Shown: positions 18,248 through 26,592, numbered from the stretch's first letter. The stretch is DNA of 64,000 bases from Streptomyces sp. SID13726 (GCF_010548375.1 NZ_JAAGLY010000012.1:62001-126000); one strand, 5' to 3'. Numbers and translations are program-made. The notes: generated from the letters alone by a model not told the origin.

Positions 18248-18331
18248 CTTCCTACCCAGAATGACCTGGGCGAGGTTCAGAGGGTCTGCGGCCCGGTCGC
18301 CGCACTCTCAGCGCTGTTGCGCTCCCCTGTC
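18248..18331 (-). ncRNA. TPP (THI-box) riboswitch
   Basis: Read on the minus strand, the leader shows the conserved THI elements in order: AGGGGAGC, GCTGAGAG, a variable P3 hairpin (GTGCGGC with GCCGCA), ACCCTCTGAACCT, then AGGTCAT and TCTGGGTAGGAAG closing the structure. These are the pyrimidine- and pyrophosphate-binding helices of TPP riboswitches. The element ends just before the start of the binding-protein gene, consistent with control of translation initiation. Confidence 0.9.
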
Positions 18332-18357
18332 GGATATGAAGATGTACGTCCGTCAGA

Positions 18358-19464
18358 CTACCGCTCGGTGGCCGCGAGCTGTCCGCAGGCCCCGTCGATC
18401 TCCTGACCACGGGTGTCCCGGACCGTCACCGGCACACCATGGGCGGCGATGGCCTCGACGAACGCCTTCTCGTCCTCGGGCCGGGAGGCGGTCCACTTGG
18501 ACCCGGGAGTCGGGTTCAGCGGAATCAGGTTCACATGCACGGGCTTGCCCCTGAGCAGCCGCCCGAGCCGGTCCCCGCGCCAGGCCTGGTCGTTGATGTC
18601 CCGGATGAGCGCGTACTCGATGGAGAGCCGACGCCCGGACTTCTCGACGTACTCGAACCCGGCGTCGAGGACCTCGCGCACCTTCCACCGCGTGTTCACG
18701 GGGACGAGGGTGTCGCGCAGCTCGTCGTCGGGGGCGTGCAGCGAGATCGCGAGCCGGCACTTGAAGCCTTCGTCGGAGAACCGGTGGATGGCCGGCACGA
18801 GCCCGACGGTCGACACGGTGATGCCCCGCTGCGACAGCCCGAGCCCGTCGGGAGCGGGGTCGGTGAGCGCCCGAATGGACTGCGTCACCCGCTTGTAGTT
18901 GGCGAGGGGCTCGCCCATCCCCATGAAGACGATGTTGGAGAGCCGCGCGGGGCCCCCGGGCACTTCCCCGTCCCGCAGCGCCCGCATCCCGTCCACGATC
19001 TGGTGGACGATCTCGGCGGTGGACAGATTCCGGTCAAGACCGGCCTGCCCGGTCGCACAGAAGGGGCAGTTCATCCCGCACCCCGCCTGCGAACTGATGC
19101 ACATGGTCACCCGGTCCGGATACCGCATGAGCACCGACTCGACGAGCGTCCCGTCGAACAGCCGCCACAGCGTCTTGCGCGTGGCCCCCTGGTCCGTCGA
19201 CAGATGCCGTACGACGGTCATCAGCTCCGGAAGCAGCGCCTCCTGAAGCTTGCCGCGCGCCCCGGCCGGGATGTCGGTCCACTCCGCCGGGTCGTGCGCG
19301 AACCGCGCGAAGTAGTGCTGCGACAGCTGCTTGGCACGAAACGGCTTCTCCCCGATCCCGGCCACGACCTCCTTGCGCTCGGCAGGAGTGAGGTCGGCGA
19401 GATGCCGCGGCGGCTTCTTGGCTCCGCGGGGGGCGACGAAAGTGAGTTCTCCGGGTGCAGGCAT
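18358..19464 (-). CDS. rlmN: Dual-specificity RNA methyltransferase RlmN
   Basis: This is a 368-residue radical-SAM enzyme that methylates C2 of adenosine 2503 in 23S rRNA and A37 in some tRNAs. The iron-sulphur motif is CGMNCPFC (Cys129, 133, 136). The SAM-contact motif GMGEPLANY is present, as is the second catalytic Cys (Cys360 in DGACGQLA). Start ATG 19464 gives the family's usual length. A TAGAAGG sequence lies immediately upstream, so the message may have a very short leader. It precedes the thiamine riboswitch on the same strand. Confidence 0.95.
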   Translation of the reverse strand: MPAPGELTFVAPRGAKKPPRHLADLTPAERKEVVAGIGEKPFRAKQLSQHYFARFAHDPAEWTDIPAGARGKLQEALLPELMTVVRHLSTDQGATRKTLWRLFDGTLVESVLMRYPDRVTMCISSQAGCGMNCPFCATGQAGLDRNLSTAEIVHQIVDGMRALRDGEVPGGPARLSNIVFMGMGEPLANYKRVTQSIRALTDPAPDGLGLSQRGITVSTVGLVPAIHRFSDEGFKCRLAISLHAPDDELRDTLVPVNTRWKVREVLDAGFEYVEKSGRRLSIEYALIRDINDQAWRGDRLGRLLRGKPVHVNLIPLNPTPGSKWTASRPEDEKAFVEAIAAHGVPVTVRDTRGQEIDGACGQLAATER

Positions 19465-19661
19465 AACCCTTCTAGTGTGGCAGATCATCACCGGGGGCCC
19501 GGGCCGGAGTGGGGTGGGGATGGTCACCTGGTGGTCGCCTGCGGGTGCGGACTGTCGGCGCCGGTCGGCTTCGGACGGTCCAGGGACGGCCCAGGACGGC
19601 CCGGAAGGCGTGCTCCAGGGGTGGGACATGCGCGGTGTCGTAGGTCATTCCGGGCCCGTGG

Positions 19662-19922
19662 TCAGAAGATCCACACACCGAAGGCGGCGACCGCCAGGCC
19701 GATCACCACGAAGATGCCGCCGGTCAGGGTGACCGGGAGGGTCTGGCCCCGGCGCCGCGCGAGCGCCAGGCCGCGCCAGGTGCTGATCGCCGCGTACAGA
19801 CCGATGAGAGCGATCGCACAGCCGATGACAAGGGCGAGGACGCCGAAGAAACCGGACCAGGTGGAAGGGTGGTCCGGGTCAGGGGTGGAGACCGCCGCGA
19901 GGATCACTCGCTCTTCCACCAC
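19662..19922 (-). CDS. Small two-helix membrane protein (paralogue A of T7SS-like cassette)
   Basis: This is an 86-residue protein with two predicted membrane helices (about residues 24-46 and 65-85) and a basic loop between them (LALARRRGQ). It shares the motif LAAVSTPDPDHPSTW with the next protein upstream, which has LAAVWTPNPDHPYTW, so the two arose by duplication. It is the last gene of a four-gene minus-strand cassette, 9 bp after its paralogue. The function is unknown; an immunity or membrane-coupling role for the large WXG-type protein is only inference. Confidence 0.75.
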   Translation of the reverse strand: MVEERVILAAVSTPDPDHPSTWSGFFGVLALVIGCAIALIGLYAAISTWRGLALARRRGQTLPVTLTGGIFVVIGLAVAAFGVWIF

Positions 19923-19931
19923 TGCCCTCTC

Positions 19932-20180
19932 CTAGAGCAGCGCGACACCGGCGTACCCGATCGCGAGCCCGACAGCGAGGATGAACGGTCCGATCACGAA
20001 CGAACCCCACTTCCTCTCGCCGGGGCCGCGCAGCAGCGTCACCGTCGCGAAAGCGCCGGTGACCGTGATCGCGCCTCCGAACACCAGCAGGAGGAACCCG
20101 AGGAACATGGCCCAGGTGTAGGGATGGTCCGGGTTCGGGGTCCACACCGCGGCAAGCGTCACGTCGCTCAGAGCCCTCAC
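19932..20180 (-). CDS. Small two-helix membrane protein (paralogue B of T7SS-like cassette)
   Basis: This is an 82-residue protein with two hydrophobic helices (about residues 23-45 and 60-82) and the shared TPNPDHPYTW motif near residue 14. Its ATG overlaps the stop codon of the large WXG-type gene by 4 bp, so the two are translated together. Strict coupling to a putative secreted protein and tandem duplication are features often seen for immunity proteins, but nothing in the sequence proves this. Confidence 0.75.
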   Translation of the reverse strand: MRALSDVTLAAVWTPNPDHPYTWAMFLGFLLLVFGGAITVTGAFATVTLLRGPGERKWGSFVIGPFILAVGLAIGYAGVALL

Positions 20181-21301
20181 TGGTCCTTGTCGCCCTTCGC
20201 CAGTTGTTGAAGATCTGCCTCGATGCCGGAGCCCGCGGCGTAGACGGTGGTGTTCAAGGTTGTGCCGACCGTGGTCGTGAAAGCGTCGTCGGCGAGCTTG
20301 CCCCGGTCACTGAGGTGCTCGCCGCCCAAGCTGCCGTGTTGCTCCAGAGCATGGTCGACGCCGTGGTTCTGGGCGTTCCCGAAGGCCCCCGTGGCCGCGT
20401 TCGTCAGCGCGTCCTGGGCGGACGTCGAACCACTCGCACCGCCCACGGTGTCGGCCGTGTAACCGCCCGCCACGTTGCCGACCGCACCGTTGAGGGTGGT
20501 GCCGAGGAGCCCCTCCCCTCGCAGAAGGTCGCCCGCCGTTCCCGTGAGACGGGCTCCGACGGCTCCGGCAACCCCGCTGAACGCGGCTGTGCCGGCCGCG
20601 GCCCGGCTGCCGTAGGTGAGGTCGTCCCCGACGGTCACCGGTTGCCCGTGGACCGACTGGTTCAACATCATGCTGCCCGAGTCGGCGACGAAGTTGGTGG
20701 CGAAGGTCTGCGTGAACTTGGCGGTGAAGCGCCCGAGCCCGGAGAGCAGCTTCGCCAGGTTCGCCGCCTTTTCCGCGCTCATCGCGTCGCAGCGCTCCAA
20801 CAGCCCGGCCACCCGCTCCGCCGCCGACGTGAACAGCCCGACCAGGTCCACGACCTTCGCTACGCGCTCCGCCACCGCCGTGTTCGCGACGAGGTCGGAG
20901 ATGAAGCCCGTGAAGAACGACAGCGCGACCCCGGCGATCTCCATCTCCGCGATCTCGACGCAGATGTCGATGATCTCCTTGTTGATCCCGTCGATCTCGT
21001 CCGCGTAGGACCGCAGGCCGTCGGCGACCTGATGGAAGTTGGCGGCGACGTCCTGGACGACCTTCCTCTGCTCGCCCCAGTGCTTCTCGAAAGCGTCCCG
21101 TGCGGCCCCGTGCCAACCCTGCTTGTCGACCCCGGCGATCGCGGAGTCCACGGCCCGTACAACATCCGTCAGTTCGGTGCCGGTGGCGTCCCAGGAACGG
21201 GCGACGGCCCGCAGGGTGTCGCCGTCGCCGCCGGGGAGTTCCACACCGGCGGCCTGGAGGATCTCCAGGACCTTGCCGTCGATCCACTCGTCGACGCTCA
21301 C
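20177..21301 (-). CDS. Large WXG100-type putative type VII secreted protein
   Basis: This is a 374-residue protein. Residues 1-105 look like a WXG100-type helical hairpin with a WHG turn (QGWHGAARDAF). Next come a hydrophobic segment near residues 118-145 (VALSFFTGFISDLVANTAV) and a helical region to about 210. The last 160 residues are Gly/Ala/Thr-rich (GSTSAQDALTNAATGAFG), as in the pre-toxin stalks of actinobacterial polymorphic toxins. No toxin or nuclease domain is recognisable at the C-terminus. Both neighbours overlap it by 4 bp. Confidence 0.8.
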   Translation of the reverse strand: MSVDEWIDGKVLEILQAAGVELPGGDGDTLRAVARSWDATGTELTDVVRAVDSAIAGVDKQGWHGAARDAFEKHWGEQRKVVQDVAANFHQVADGLRSYADEIDGINKEIIDICVEIAEMEIAGVALSFFTGFISDLVANTAVAERVAKVVDLVGLFTSAAERVAGLLERCDAMSAEKAANLAKLLSGLGRFTAKFTQTFATNFVADSGSMMLNQSVHGQPVTVGDDLTYGSRAAAGTAAFSGVAGAVGARLTGTAGDLLRGEGLLGTTLNGAVGNVAGGYTADTVGGASGSTSAQDALTNAATGAFGNAQNHGVDHALEQHGSLGGEHLSDRGKLADDAFTTTVGTTLNTTVYAAGSGIEADLQQLAKGDKDQ

Positions 21302-21627
21302 GGACGGCCGGCCGAGGCCGCGGCGTGCAGATGGCCGAGGGCGGTCCGGTCCGAGTCCGTGTAGTGGGTGACGTTCAGCCGCAGCCGCTCGCCGTCGCTC
21401 CTGAGCACCTCCGGGAGATGCCCGAGCGCCCTGACCGTGTTCTCCAGCAGCTGCCGGTACTTCTCCGACGCCCCGTCACAGATCCCCAGCAGCCCGAACG
21501 CCTGCCCGATCTCCGCCGCGCTTCCCGAGAACGCGCTGATGGGCCCGGCGAGCCCCGCCGCCTCCCGGTCGAACCGGCCCGCCAGATCCGTCAACGTGTC
21601 GGGGTCCACCCCGAACTGCCCGCTCAT
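21298..21627 (-). CDS. EspC/WXG100-like small type VII secretion target
   Basis: This is a 109-residue helical protein beginning MSGQFGVDPDTLTDLAGRFD, the typical opening of the EspC-type ESX secretion targets in Streptomyces. Start ATG 21627 is preceded by a GGGGGAGC ribosome site; a longer frame to 21855 runs into the intergenic region. It is the first gene of the cassette and probably forms a heterodimer with the following protein's N-terminal hairpin. No secretion machinery genes (EccC and others) are nearby, so it would depend on an ESX system elsewhere. Confidence 0.8.
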   Translation of the reverse strand: MSGQFGVDPDTLTDLAGRFDREAAGLAGPISAFSGSAAEIGQAFGLLGICDGASEKYRQLLENTVRALGHLPEVLRSDGERLRLNVTHYTDSDRTALGHLHAAASAGRP

Positions 21628-21760
21628 CCCGCTCCCCCGTTCGAAAACCGACGCGATGGTCAGCATCCCGGACAAGATCGCGCAGAAACGGCTCCTTTTA
21701 CGTATGCGAAGCAGGGTCTGACCCACAATTTGCGTCGCTCTGGCCTGAGTCAAGCCCGTC

Positions 21761-21775
21761 TTTGCGCAACGCAAA
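21761..21775. promoter_or_regulatory. Short perfect palindrome beside the cdsA terminator
   Basis: TTTGCG-CAA-CGCAAA is a 6-bp inverted repeat located upstream of the WXG cassette and against the cdsA terminator. A further TTTGCG lies 32 bp away at 21729-21734. It is a possible operator. Confidence 0.3.
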
Positions 21776-21800
21776 AGGGCGACAGCCGTCGCTGTCGCCC
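21773..21800 (-). terminator. Intrinsic terminator of the rpsB-cdsA gene block
   Basis: GGGCGACAGC (21777-21786) pairs perfectly with GCTGTCGCCC (21791-21800) around a 4-base loop. On the minus strand it follows the cdsA stop by 18 bp and is followed by TTTT. Confidence 0.85.
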
Positions 21801-21818
21801 CTCGCCCGCAGTCGTACG

Positions 21819-23009
21819 TCAGCCGCTGCCCACGAACAGCACCAGCAGCAGCCACACCACCGGAGCCGTAGGCAGGAGGGAGTCCAGCCGGTCCATGATG
21901 CCGCCGTGTCCCGGCAGCAGCGTGCCCATGTCCTTGATGCCGAGGTCGCGCTTGATCATCGACTCGCCGAGGTCACCCAGGGTGGCGCTGGCCGCGACCG
22001 CGAGGCCCAGGAGCAGGCCCTGCCACCACGTGCCGTCGTCGATCAGGAACTGCATGCACAGCGCGCCCGCGGCCATCGCGAAGGTGACCGCGCCGACCAG
22101 CCCCTCCCGGGTCTTGCCGGGGCTGATGCGCGGGGCCAGCTTGTGGGTGCCGAAGCGCCAGCCGACGGCGTAGGCCCCGGTGTCGCTGACCACCGTCAGG
22201 AGCAGGAAGGTGAGGACCCGGGCCGCCCCGTCGTCGGCCGTCAGCATCATGGCGACGAAGGTGGCCAGGAACGGGACGTAGAACGCGGCGAAGACGCCCG
22301 CCGTGACGTCCTTGAGGTAGCCCTCCGGCGGTTCCGTCATCCGCCAGACGAGGACGGCGAGCGCGGTGAGCGCCATGGCCACCCAGGCACCCTCGGCACC
22401 CCGGACGTACCCGGCGACGACCATCGCGGCCCCGCCGAGCGCCAGCGGCACCAGCGGCGCCTTGATGCCCTTGCGCTCCTGGAGCCTGCTGGTCAGCTCC
22501 CACAGACCGACGACGACGGCGACCGCTATCACGCCGACGAACACGGCCTTGACGAAGAACAGCGACGCGACGATCACCACGCCGAGCCCGACCCCGACCC
22601 CTATGGCCGCACCCAGATCCCGCCCCGCGCTCTTCTTCTGCGGCGCGGGAGCCGGCTGCGGGGCGTCGGGCATGGGCTCCGGATTCTGCGTCTGCGGCGC
22701 CGCCGGGTAGGGCTGCGCCGAGCTGGTCTGGTCGTGGAACGACGTCGTCCCTTCGCGGAACGTCTCGTCCCGGAACGTCTCGTCCCGGAACAAGGGACCG
22801 CTCAGCCGAGCGGCCCCCCGGTCGTCATCCTGGCCGTCGCCGAAGCGGGGTACGGCGGGTCCGTCGGGCACGATGGGCATGGGGCGAGTGTGCTGCGCGT
22901 CATGCGCATCGTACGCGGGACCCGCCGGGGCAGCCCCCTGGACAGGCCCCTGGTCGGACGGCCCCCAGTACCCGGCGTGTGGCGGAGTCGCCCAGGAAGA
23001 GTCGTTCAT
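21819..23009 (-). CDS. cdsA: Phosphatidate cytidylyltransferase
   Basis: This is a 396-residue integral membrane enzyme that makes CDP-diacylglycerol from phosphatidate and CTP, the branch point of phospholipid synthesis. About eight helices follow residue 130. The CDP-transferase signature is present near the C-terminus (SATLGDLGESMIKRDLGIKD, then PGHGGIMDRLDS). The first 125 residues are a disordered, Pro/Gln-rich extension with a FRDET FRDET FREGT repeat made from a 15-bp DNA repeat. Its ATG shares one base with the frr stop codon, so translation is coupled. A strong terminator follows. Confidence 0.95.
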   Translation of the reverse strand: MNDSSWATPPHAGYWGPSDQGPVQGAAPAGPAYDAHDAQHTRPMPIVPDGPAVPRFGDGQDDDRGAARLSGPLFRDETFRDETFREGTTSFHDQTSSAQPYPAAPQTQNPEPMPDAPQPAPAPQKKSAGRDLGAAIGVGVGLGVVIVASLFFVKAVFVGVIAVAVVVGLWELTSRLQERKGIKAPLVPLALGGAAMVVAGYVRGAEGAWVAMALTALAVLVWRMTEPPEGYLKDVTAGVFAAFYVPFLATFVAMMLTADDGAARVLTFLLLTVVSDTGAYAVGWRFGTHKLAPRISPGKTREGLVGAVTFAMAAGALCMQFLIDDGTWWQGLLLGLAVAASATLGDLGESMIKRDLGIKDMGTLLPGHGGIMDRLDSLLPTAPVVWLLLVLFVGSG

Positions 23010-23566
23010 CAGACCTCGAGCAGCTCCGCTTCCTTGTGCTTCAGGAGCTCGTCCACCTGGGCGACGTACTTGTGCGTCGCGTCGTCGAGTTCCTTCTCCG
23101 CACGGCGGCCCTCGTCCTCGCCGACCTCGCCGTCCTTGACGAGCTTGTCGATCGAGTCCTTGGCCTTGCGGCGGACCGAGCGGATGGACACGCGCGAGTC
23201 CTCCGCCTTGCCCTTGGCGACCTTGATGTAGTCGCGGCGGCGCTCCTCGGTGAGCTCGGGGAACACCACCCGGATGATGTTTCCGTCGTTGCTCGGGTTG
23301 ACGCCCAGGTCGGAGTCGCGGATGGCCTGCTCGATGTTGCGCAGGGCCGTCTTGTCGAACGGGGTCACGACCGCCATGCGCGGCTCCGGCACGGAGAACG
23401 AAGCCAGCTGGTTGATCGGCGTCGGCGCGCCGTAGTAGTCGGCCACGATCTTGTTGAACATCGCCGGGTGCGCACGGCCGGTGCGGATCGCGGCGAAGTC
23501 CTCCTTGGCGACCACGACGGCCTTCTCCATCTTCTCCTCGGCCTCGAGGAGGGTCTCTTCGATCAC
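23009..23566 (-). CDS. frr: Ribosome recycling factor
   Basis: This is a 185-residue protein starting at GTG 23566 (VIEETLLEAEEKM), the usual length and start of RRF. The three-helix bundle and the EF-G-contact domain are visible (RTGRAHPAMFNKI, RDSDLGVNPSNDG, ELTEERRRDYIKVAK). With EF-G it splits post-termination ribosomes. It lies between pyrH and cdsA in the order conserved across bacteria, and its stop overlaps the cdsA start. Confidence 0.96.
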   Translation of the reverse strand: MIEETLLEAEEKMEKAVVVAKEDFAAIRTGRAHPAMFNKIVADYYGAPTPINQLASFSVPEPRMAVVTPFDKTALRNIEQAIRDSDLGVNPSNDGNIIRVVFPELTEERRRDYIKVAKGKAEDSRVSIRSVRRKAKDSIDKLVKDGEVGEDEGRRAEKELDDATHKYVAQVDELLKHKEAELLEV

Positions 23567-23713
23567 CACTTGCTCCTGCGTGTCTTGAGTAGGCCCGGCT
23601 GCTGTTCCGTATGCGTGGGGGCGGCGGCCGGCTGCGTCGCGTCTTCTTCCTGCACGGTTCCCGACCGGCAGGACATTGTCCATCCCCCGGTCAGGGACCG
23701 GGTCCATCTCGGG

Positions 23714-24472
23714 TCAGTCCCGGCTGCCCTGGTCACCCACCAGCGTGCCGATCTTCTCACCCTTGACGGCGCGGGCGATATTGCCCTCCGCCAGGAGCTC
23801 GAAGACCAGGATCGGGAGCTTGTTGTCGCGGCACAGTGTGACGGCGGTGGCGTCGGCGACCTTGAGGTCGCGGGTGATGACCTCGCCGTAGCCGAGGGCG
23901 TCGAACTTGACCGCGTCGGGGTTGGTCTTCGGGTCAGAGTCGTAGACCCCGTCCACGCCGTTCTTGCCCATCAGCAGCGCCTCGGCGTCGATCTCCAGGG
24001 CGCGCTGGGCGGCGGTGGTGTCGGTGGAGAAGTACGGCATGCCCATACCGGCGCCGAAGATGACCACGCGGCCCTTCTCCAGATGGCGCACGGCACGCAG
24101 CGGGATGTAGGGCTCGGCGACCTGGCCCATGGTGATCGCGGTCTGCACGCGCGAGTCGATGCCCTCCTTCTCCAGGAAGTCCTGGAGGGCGAGGCAGTTC
24201 ATCACGGTGCCGAGCATGCCCATGTAGTCCGAGCGGGCCCGGTCCATGCCGCGCTGCTGGAGTTCGGCGCCGCGGAAGAAGTTGCCGCCACCGATGACGA
24301 CGGCGATCTCGGCACCGTCCCGGACGACGGCGGCGATCTCACGGGCGATCTTGTGCACCACGTCGGGGTCCACGCCCAGGCCCCCGCCACCGGCGAACGC
24401 CTCTCCGGACAGCTTCAGCAGAAACCGGCCGCGTACTTTGCCGTCGTCGCTCTTCTGGGCCTTGGTGGTCAT
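23714..24472 (-). CDS. pyrH: Uridylate kinase
   Basis: This is a 252-residue amino-acid-kinase-fold UMP kinase, hexameric in other bacteria and feedback-controlled by UTP. Seen are the N-terminal FLLKLSGEAF, the glycine loop VIGGGNFFRG, and the DTTAAQRALEIDAEALLMGKN region with YDSDPKTNPDA. ATG 24472 begins the domain; a longer frame upstream runs into the tsf-pyrH spacer hairpin. It is the third gene of the rpsB-tsf-pyrH-frr order. Confidence 0.96.
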   Translation of the reverse strand: MTTKAQKSDDGKVRGRFLLKLSGEAFAGGGGLGVDPDVVHKIAREIAAVVRDGAEIAVVIGGGNFFRGAELQQRGMDRARSDYMGMLGTVMNCLALQDFLEKEGIDSRVQTAITMGQVAEPYIPLRAVRHLEKGRVVIFGAGMGMPYFSTDTTAAQRALEIDAEALLMGKNGVDGVYDSDPKTNPDAVKFDALGYGEVITRDLKVADATAVTLCRDNKLPILVFELLAEGNIARAVKGEKIGTLVGDQGSRD

Positions 24473-24508
24473 GGAGATCCCGCCTCTTTCACGTGTTGCA
24501 CATACGAA

Positions 24509-24563
24509 GAAGGCCACTGCCGGTTGGGAACTGGTTCGCATCCCATGCGCGGCAATGGCCTCC
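24509..24563 (-). terminator. Hairpin between tsf and pyrH
   Basis: GAAGGCCACTGCCG (24509-24522) pairs with CGGCAATGGCCTCC (24550-24563) with one mismatch and one wobble. A smaller TGGGA/TCCCA pair lies in the loop. It lies in the 189-bp tsf-pyrH spacer and is probably a partial terminator. Confidence 0.55.
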
Positions 24564-24661
24564 TCGTCAGATCTGCTGTCGTCCGCCACGCGCGTGCGTG
24601 GCGGCGTACCGGACGACTGCTGACGACCCTATCGGGCCCGCGCGTCGCTCGCGGTACGGAC

Positions 24662-25498
24662 TCAGATGCCGACCTTGATGCGCGTGAAGCGCTTCAGGGT
24701 GACACCGGCCTCGTCCAGAACCTTCTGGACCGACTTCTTGTTGTCCAGCGCGTACGGCTGACCGAGCAGCGTGGCGTCCTTGAAGAAGCCGTTGAGGCGA
24801 CCCTCGACGATCTTCGGCAGGGCGGCCTCGGGCTTGCCCTCGGCGCGGGTGGTCTCCTCGGCGACGCGGCGCTCGGACTCGACGACCTCGGCCGGCACGT
24901 CCTCCTTGGAGAGGTACTTCGGCGCGAAGGCGGCGATGTGCTGCGCGACACCGCGGGCGACCTCGGCGTTCGGCTTGTCCAGCTCGACGAGGACACCGAT
25001 CTGCGGGGGCAGGTCGGGCATCGTGCGGTGCATGTACGCGGTCACGAAGCCGTCGGCGAACTGCGCGAAGCGGTCCAGGACGATCTTCTCGCCGAGGTTG
25101 GCGTTGGCCTCGTCCACGAACGCCTGGACGGTCTTGCCGGCCTCGATCTCGGAGGCGAGCAGCGTCTCCAGGTCGGCCGGGGAGGTCGCGGCGACGTGCT
25201 CGGCGATCTGGTGGGCGACGGCCTGGAACTTCTCGCCCTTGGCGACGAAGTCCGTCTCGCACTTCAGCTCGACCAGGACGCCGGAGGAGTTGTCGTCGGC
25301 GATGATCGAGACCACGGCGCCGTTCTCGGCGGAGCGGCCCTCGCGCTTGGCGACGCCCTTCTGGCCCTTGATCCGGAGCGCCTCGACAGCCTTCTCGACG
25401 TCGCCCTCGGCCTCGTCCAGCGCCTTCTTGCAGTCCATCATGCCGGCGCCCGTGAGCTCACGGAGCTTCTTGACGTCGGCGGCGGTGTAGTTCGCCAT
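24662..25498 (-). CDS. tsf: Elongation factor Ts
   Basis: This is a 278-residue guanine nucleotide exchange factor for EF-Tu. The N-terminal UBA-like domain contains LRELTGAGMMDCKKAL and the core contains the hallmark ELKCETDFVAKGEKF, whose TDF residues enter the EF-Tu nucleotide site. Length and start (MANYTAADVKKL) are normal for Streptomyces. It follows rpsB after a 158-bp spacer that carries a strong hairpin, and precedes pyrH. Confidence 0.97.
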   Translation of the reverse strand: MANYTAADVKKLRELTGAGMMDCKKALDEAEGDVEKAVEALRIKGQKGVAKREGRSAENGAVVSIIADDNSSGVLVELKCETDFVAKGEKFQAVAHQIAEHVAATSPADLETLLASEIEAGKTVQAFVDEANANLGEKIVLDRFAQFADGFVTAYMHRTMPDLPPQIGVLVELDKPNAEVARGVAQHIAAFAPKYLSKEDVPAEVVESERRVAEETTRAEGKPEAALPKIVEGRLNGFFKDATLLGQPYALDNKKSVQKVLDEAGVTLKRFTRIKVGI

Positions 25499-25600
25499 GA
25501 GTCTGTGAATCTTTCTCGAAGTCTGGAAGATCGAAGATCTACGGGGTCTACGGCCCCCATCTAGCCCGGGGCCGCCGACTCTCCGCTGACCTACGGGTGA

Positions 25601-25637
25601 ACGGCGGGAGCGGAGTTGATGCCTCCGCTCCCGCCGT
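25601..25637 (-). terminator. Hairpin (attenuator) between rpsB and tsf
   Basis: ACGGCGGGAGCGGAG (25601-25615) pairs perfectly with CTCCGCTCCCGCCGT (25623-25637), 15 bp with a 7-base loop. It lies 19 bp after the rpsB stop. It may partly end transcription to set the ratio of S2 to EF-Ts. Confidence 0.75.
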
Positions 25638-25656
25638 CACCCCTGACGCTGACGGG

Positions 25657-26592
25657 TCAGGCCTGCTCGGCGTCCGCGGCCGGAGCGGCCTCGGCGGGAG
25701 CCTCGGCGGCCGGAGCCTCGGCCGCGGGGGCCTCCTCGGCGGCCGGGGCCTCGGCGGCGGGAGCCTCGACGGCCTCCGCGGCGGGAGCCTCAGCAGCCGG
25801 GGTCTCCTCGGCCTTCTTCTCGCCCCCCTCGAGCAGGTCGCGCTCCCACTCGGCGAGCGGCTCGCCGGCGGCCTTCTCGCCCTTGTCACCGGTGGCGACG
25901 CGCGAGCGGCTGATGAGGCCCTCGGCGACGGCGTCGGCGATCACACGAGTGAGCAGGGTGACGGAGCGGATCGCGTCGTCGTTGCCCGGGATCTTGTAGT
26001 CGACCTCGTCGGGGTCGCAGTTGGTGTCGAGGATCGCGACGACCGGGATGTTGAGCTTCCGGGCCTCGCCGACCGCGATGTGCTCCTTCTTGGTGTCCAC
26101 GATCCAGACGGCGCTGGGCACCTTCTGCATCTCGCGGATACCACCGAGGGTCTTCTCCAGCTTGGCCTTCTCGCGCGAGAGCACGAGAAGCTCCTTCTTG
26201 GTCAGACCCGAGGCGGCGACGTCCTCGAAGTCGATCTGCTCGAGCTCCTTGAGGCGCTGCAGACGCTTGTAGACGGTCGAGAAGTTGGTGAGCATGCCGC
26301 CCAGCCAGCGCTGGTTGACGTAGGGCATGCCGACGCGGGTGGCCTGCTCGGCGATGGCCTCCTGCGCCTGCTTCTTCGTGCCGACGAACATGACCGTGCC
26401 GCCGTGGGCGACGGTCTCCTTGACGAACTCGTAGGCGCGGTCGATGTACGACAGCGACTGGAGCAGGTCGATGATGTAGATGCCGTTGCGCTCGGTGAAG
26501 ATGAAGCGCTTCATCTTCGGGTTCCAGCGACGGGTCTGGTGACCGAAGTGGACGCCGCTCTCCAGCAGCTCCCGCATCGTGACGACGGCCAT
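25657..26592 (-). CDS. rpsB: 30S ribosomal protein S2
   Basis: This is a 311-residue S2. The core is canonical (MRELLESGVHFGHQTRRWNP; FVGTKKQAQEAI; QRWLGGMLTNF; VWIVDTKKEHIAVGEA; TNCDPDEVDYKIPGNDD). The last 60 or so residues are a low-complexity Ala/Glu/Pro extension built on APAAEA units, longer than in Escherichia coli but common in Streptomyces. ATG 26592 starts the domain with AAGGAG just upstream. It is the first gene of the block, after a leader of more than 150 bp. Confidence 0.97.
   Translation of the reverse strand: MAVVTMRELLESGVHFGHQTRRWNPKMKRFIFTERNGIYIIDLLQSLSYIDRAYEFVKETVAHGGTVMFVGTKKQAQEAIAEQATRVGMPYVNQRWLGGMLTNFSTVYKRLQRLKELEQIDFEDVAASGLTKKELLVLSREKAKLEKTLGGIREMQKVPSAVWIVDTKKEHIAVGEARKLNIPVVAILDTNCDPDEVDYKIPGNDDAIRSVTLLTRVIADAVAEGLISRSRVATGDKGEKAAGEPLAEWERDLLEGGEKKAEETPAAEAPAAEAVEAPAAEAPAAEEAPAAEAPAAEAPAEAAPAADAEQA

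Noticed and set aside
23567..23707. A 47-residue N-terminal extension of frr
   Set aside because: RRF homologues start at the GTG at 23566, and the extension has an Arg/Gly-rich shadow composition.
22979..25564. An 861-codon plus-strand frame across cdsA, frr, pyrH and tsf
   Set aside because: It runs against four certain genes and its protein shows only shadows of their composition.
25660..25830. Repetitive rpsB end as a CRISPR or other array
   Set aside because: The units are short, code for APAAEA in frame, and lack spacers and repeats of the CRISPR type.
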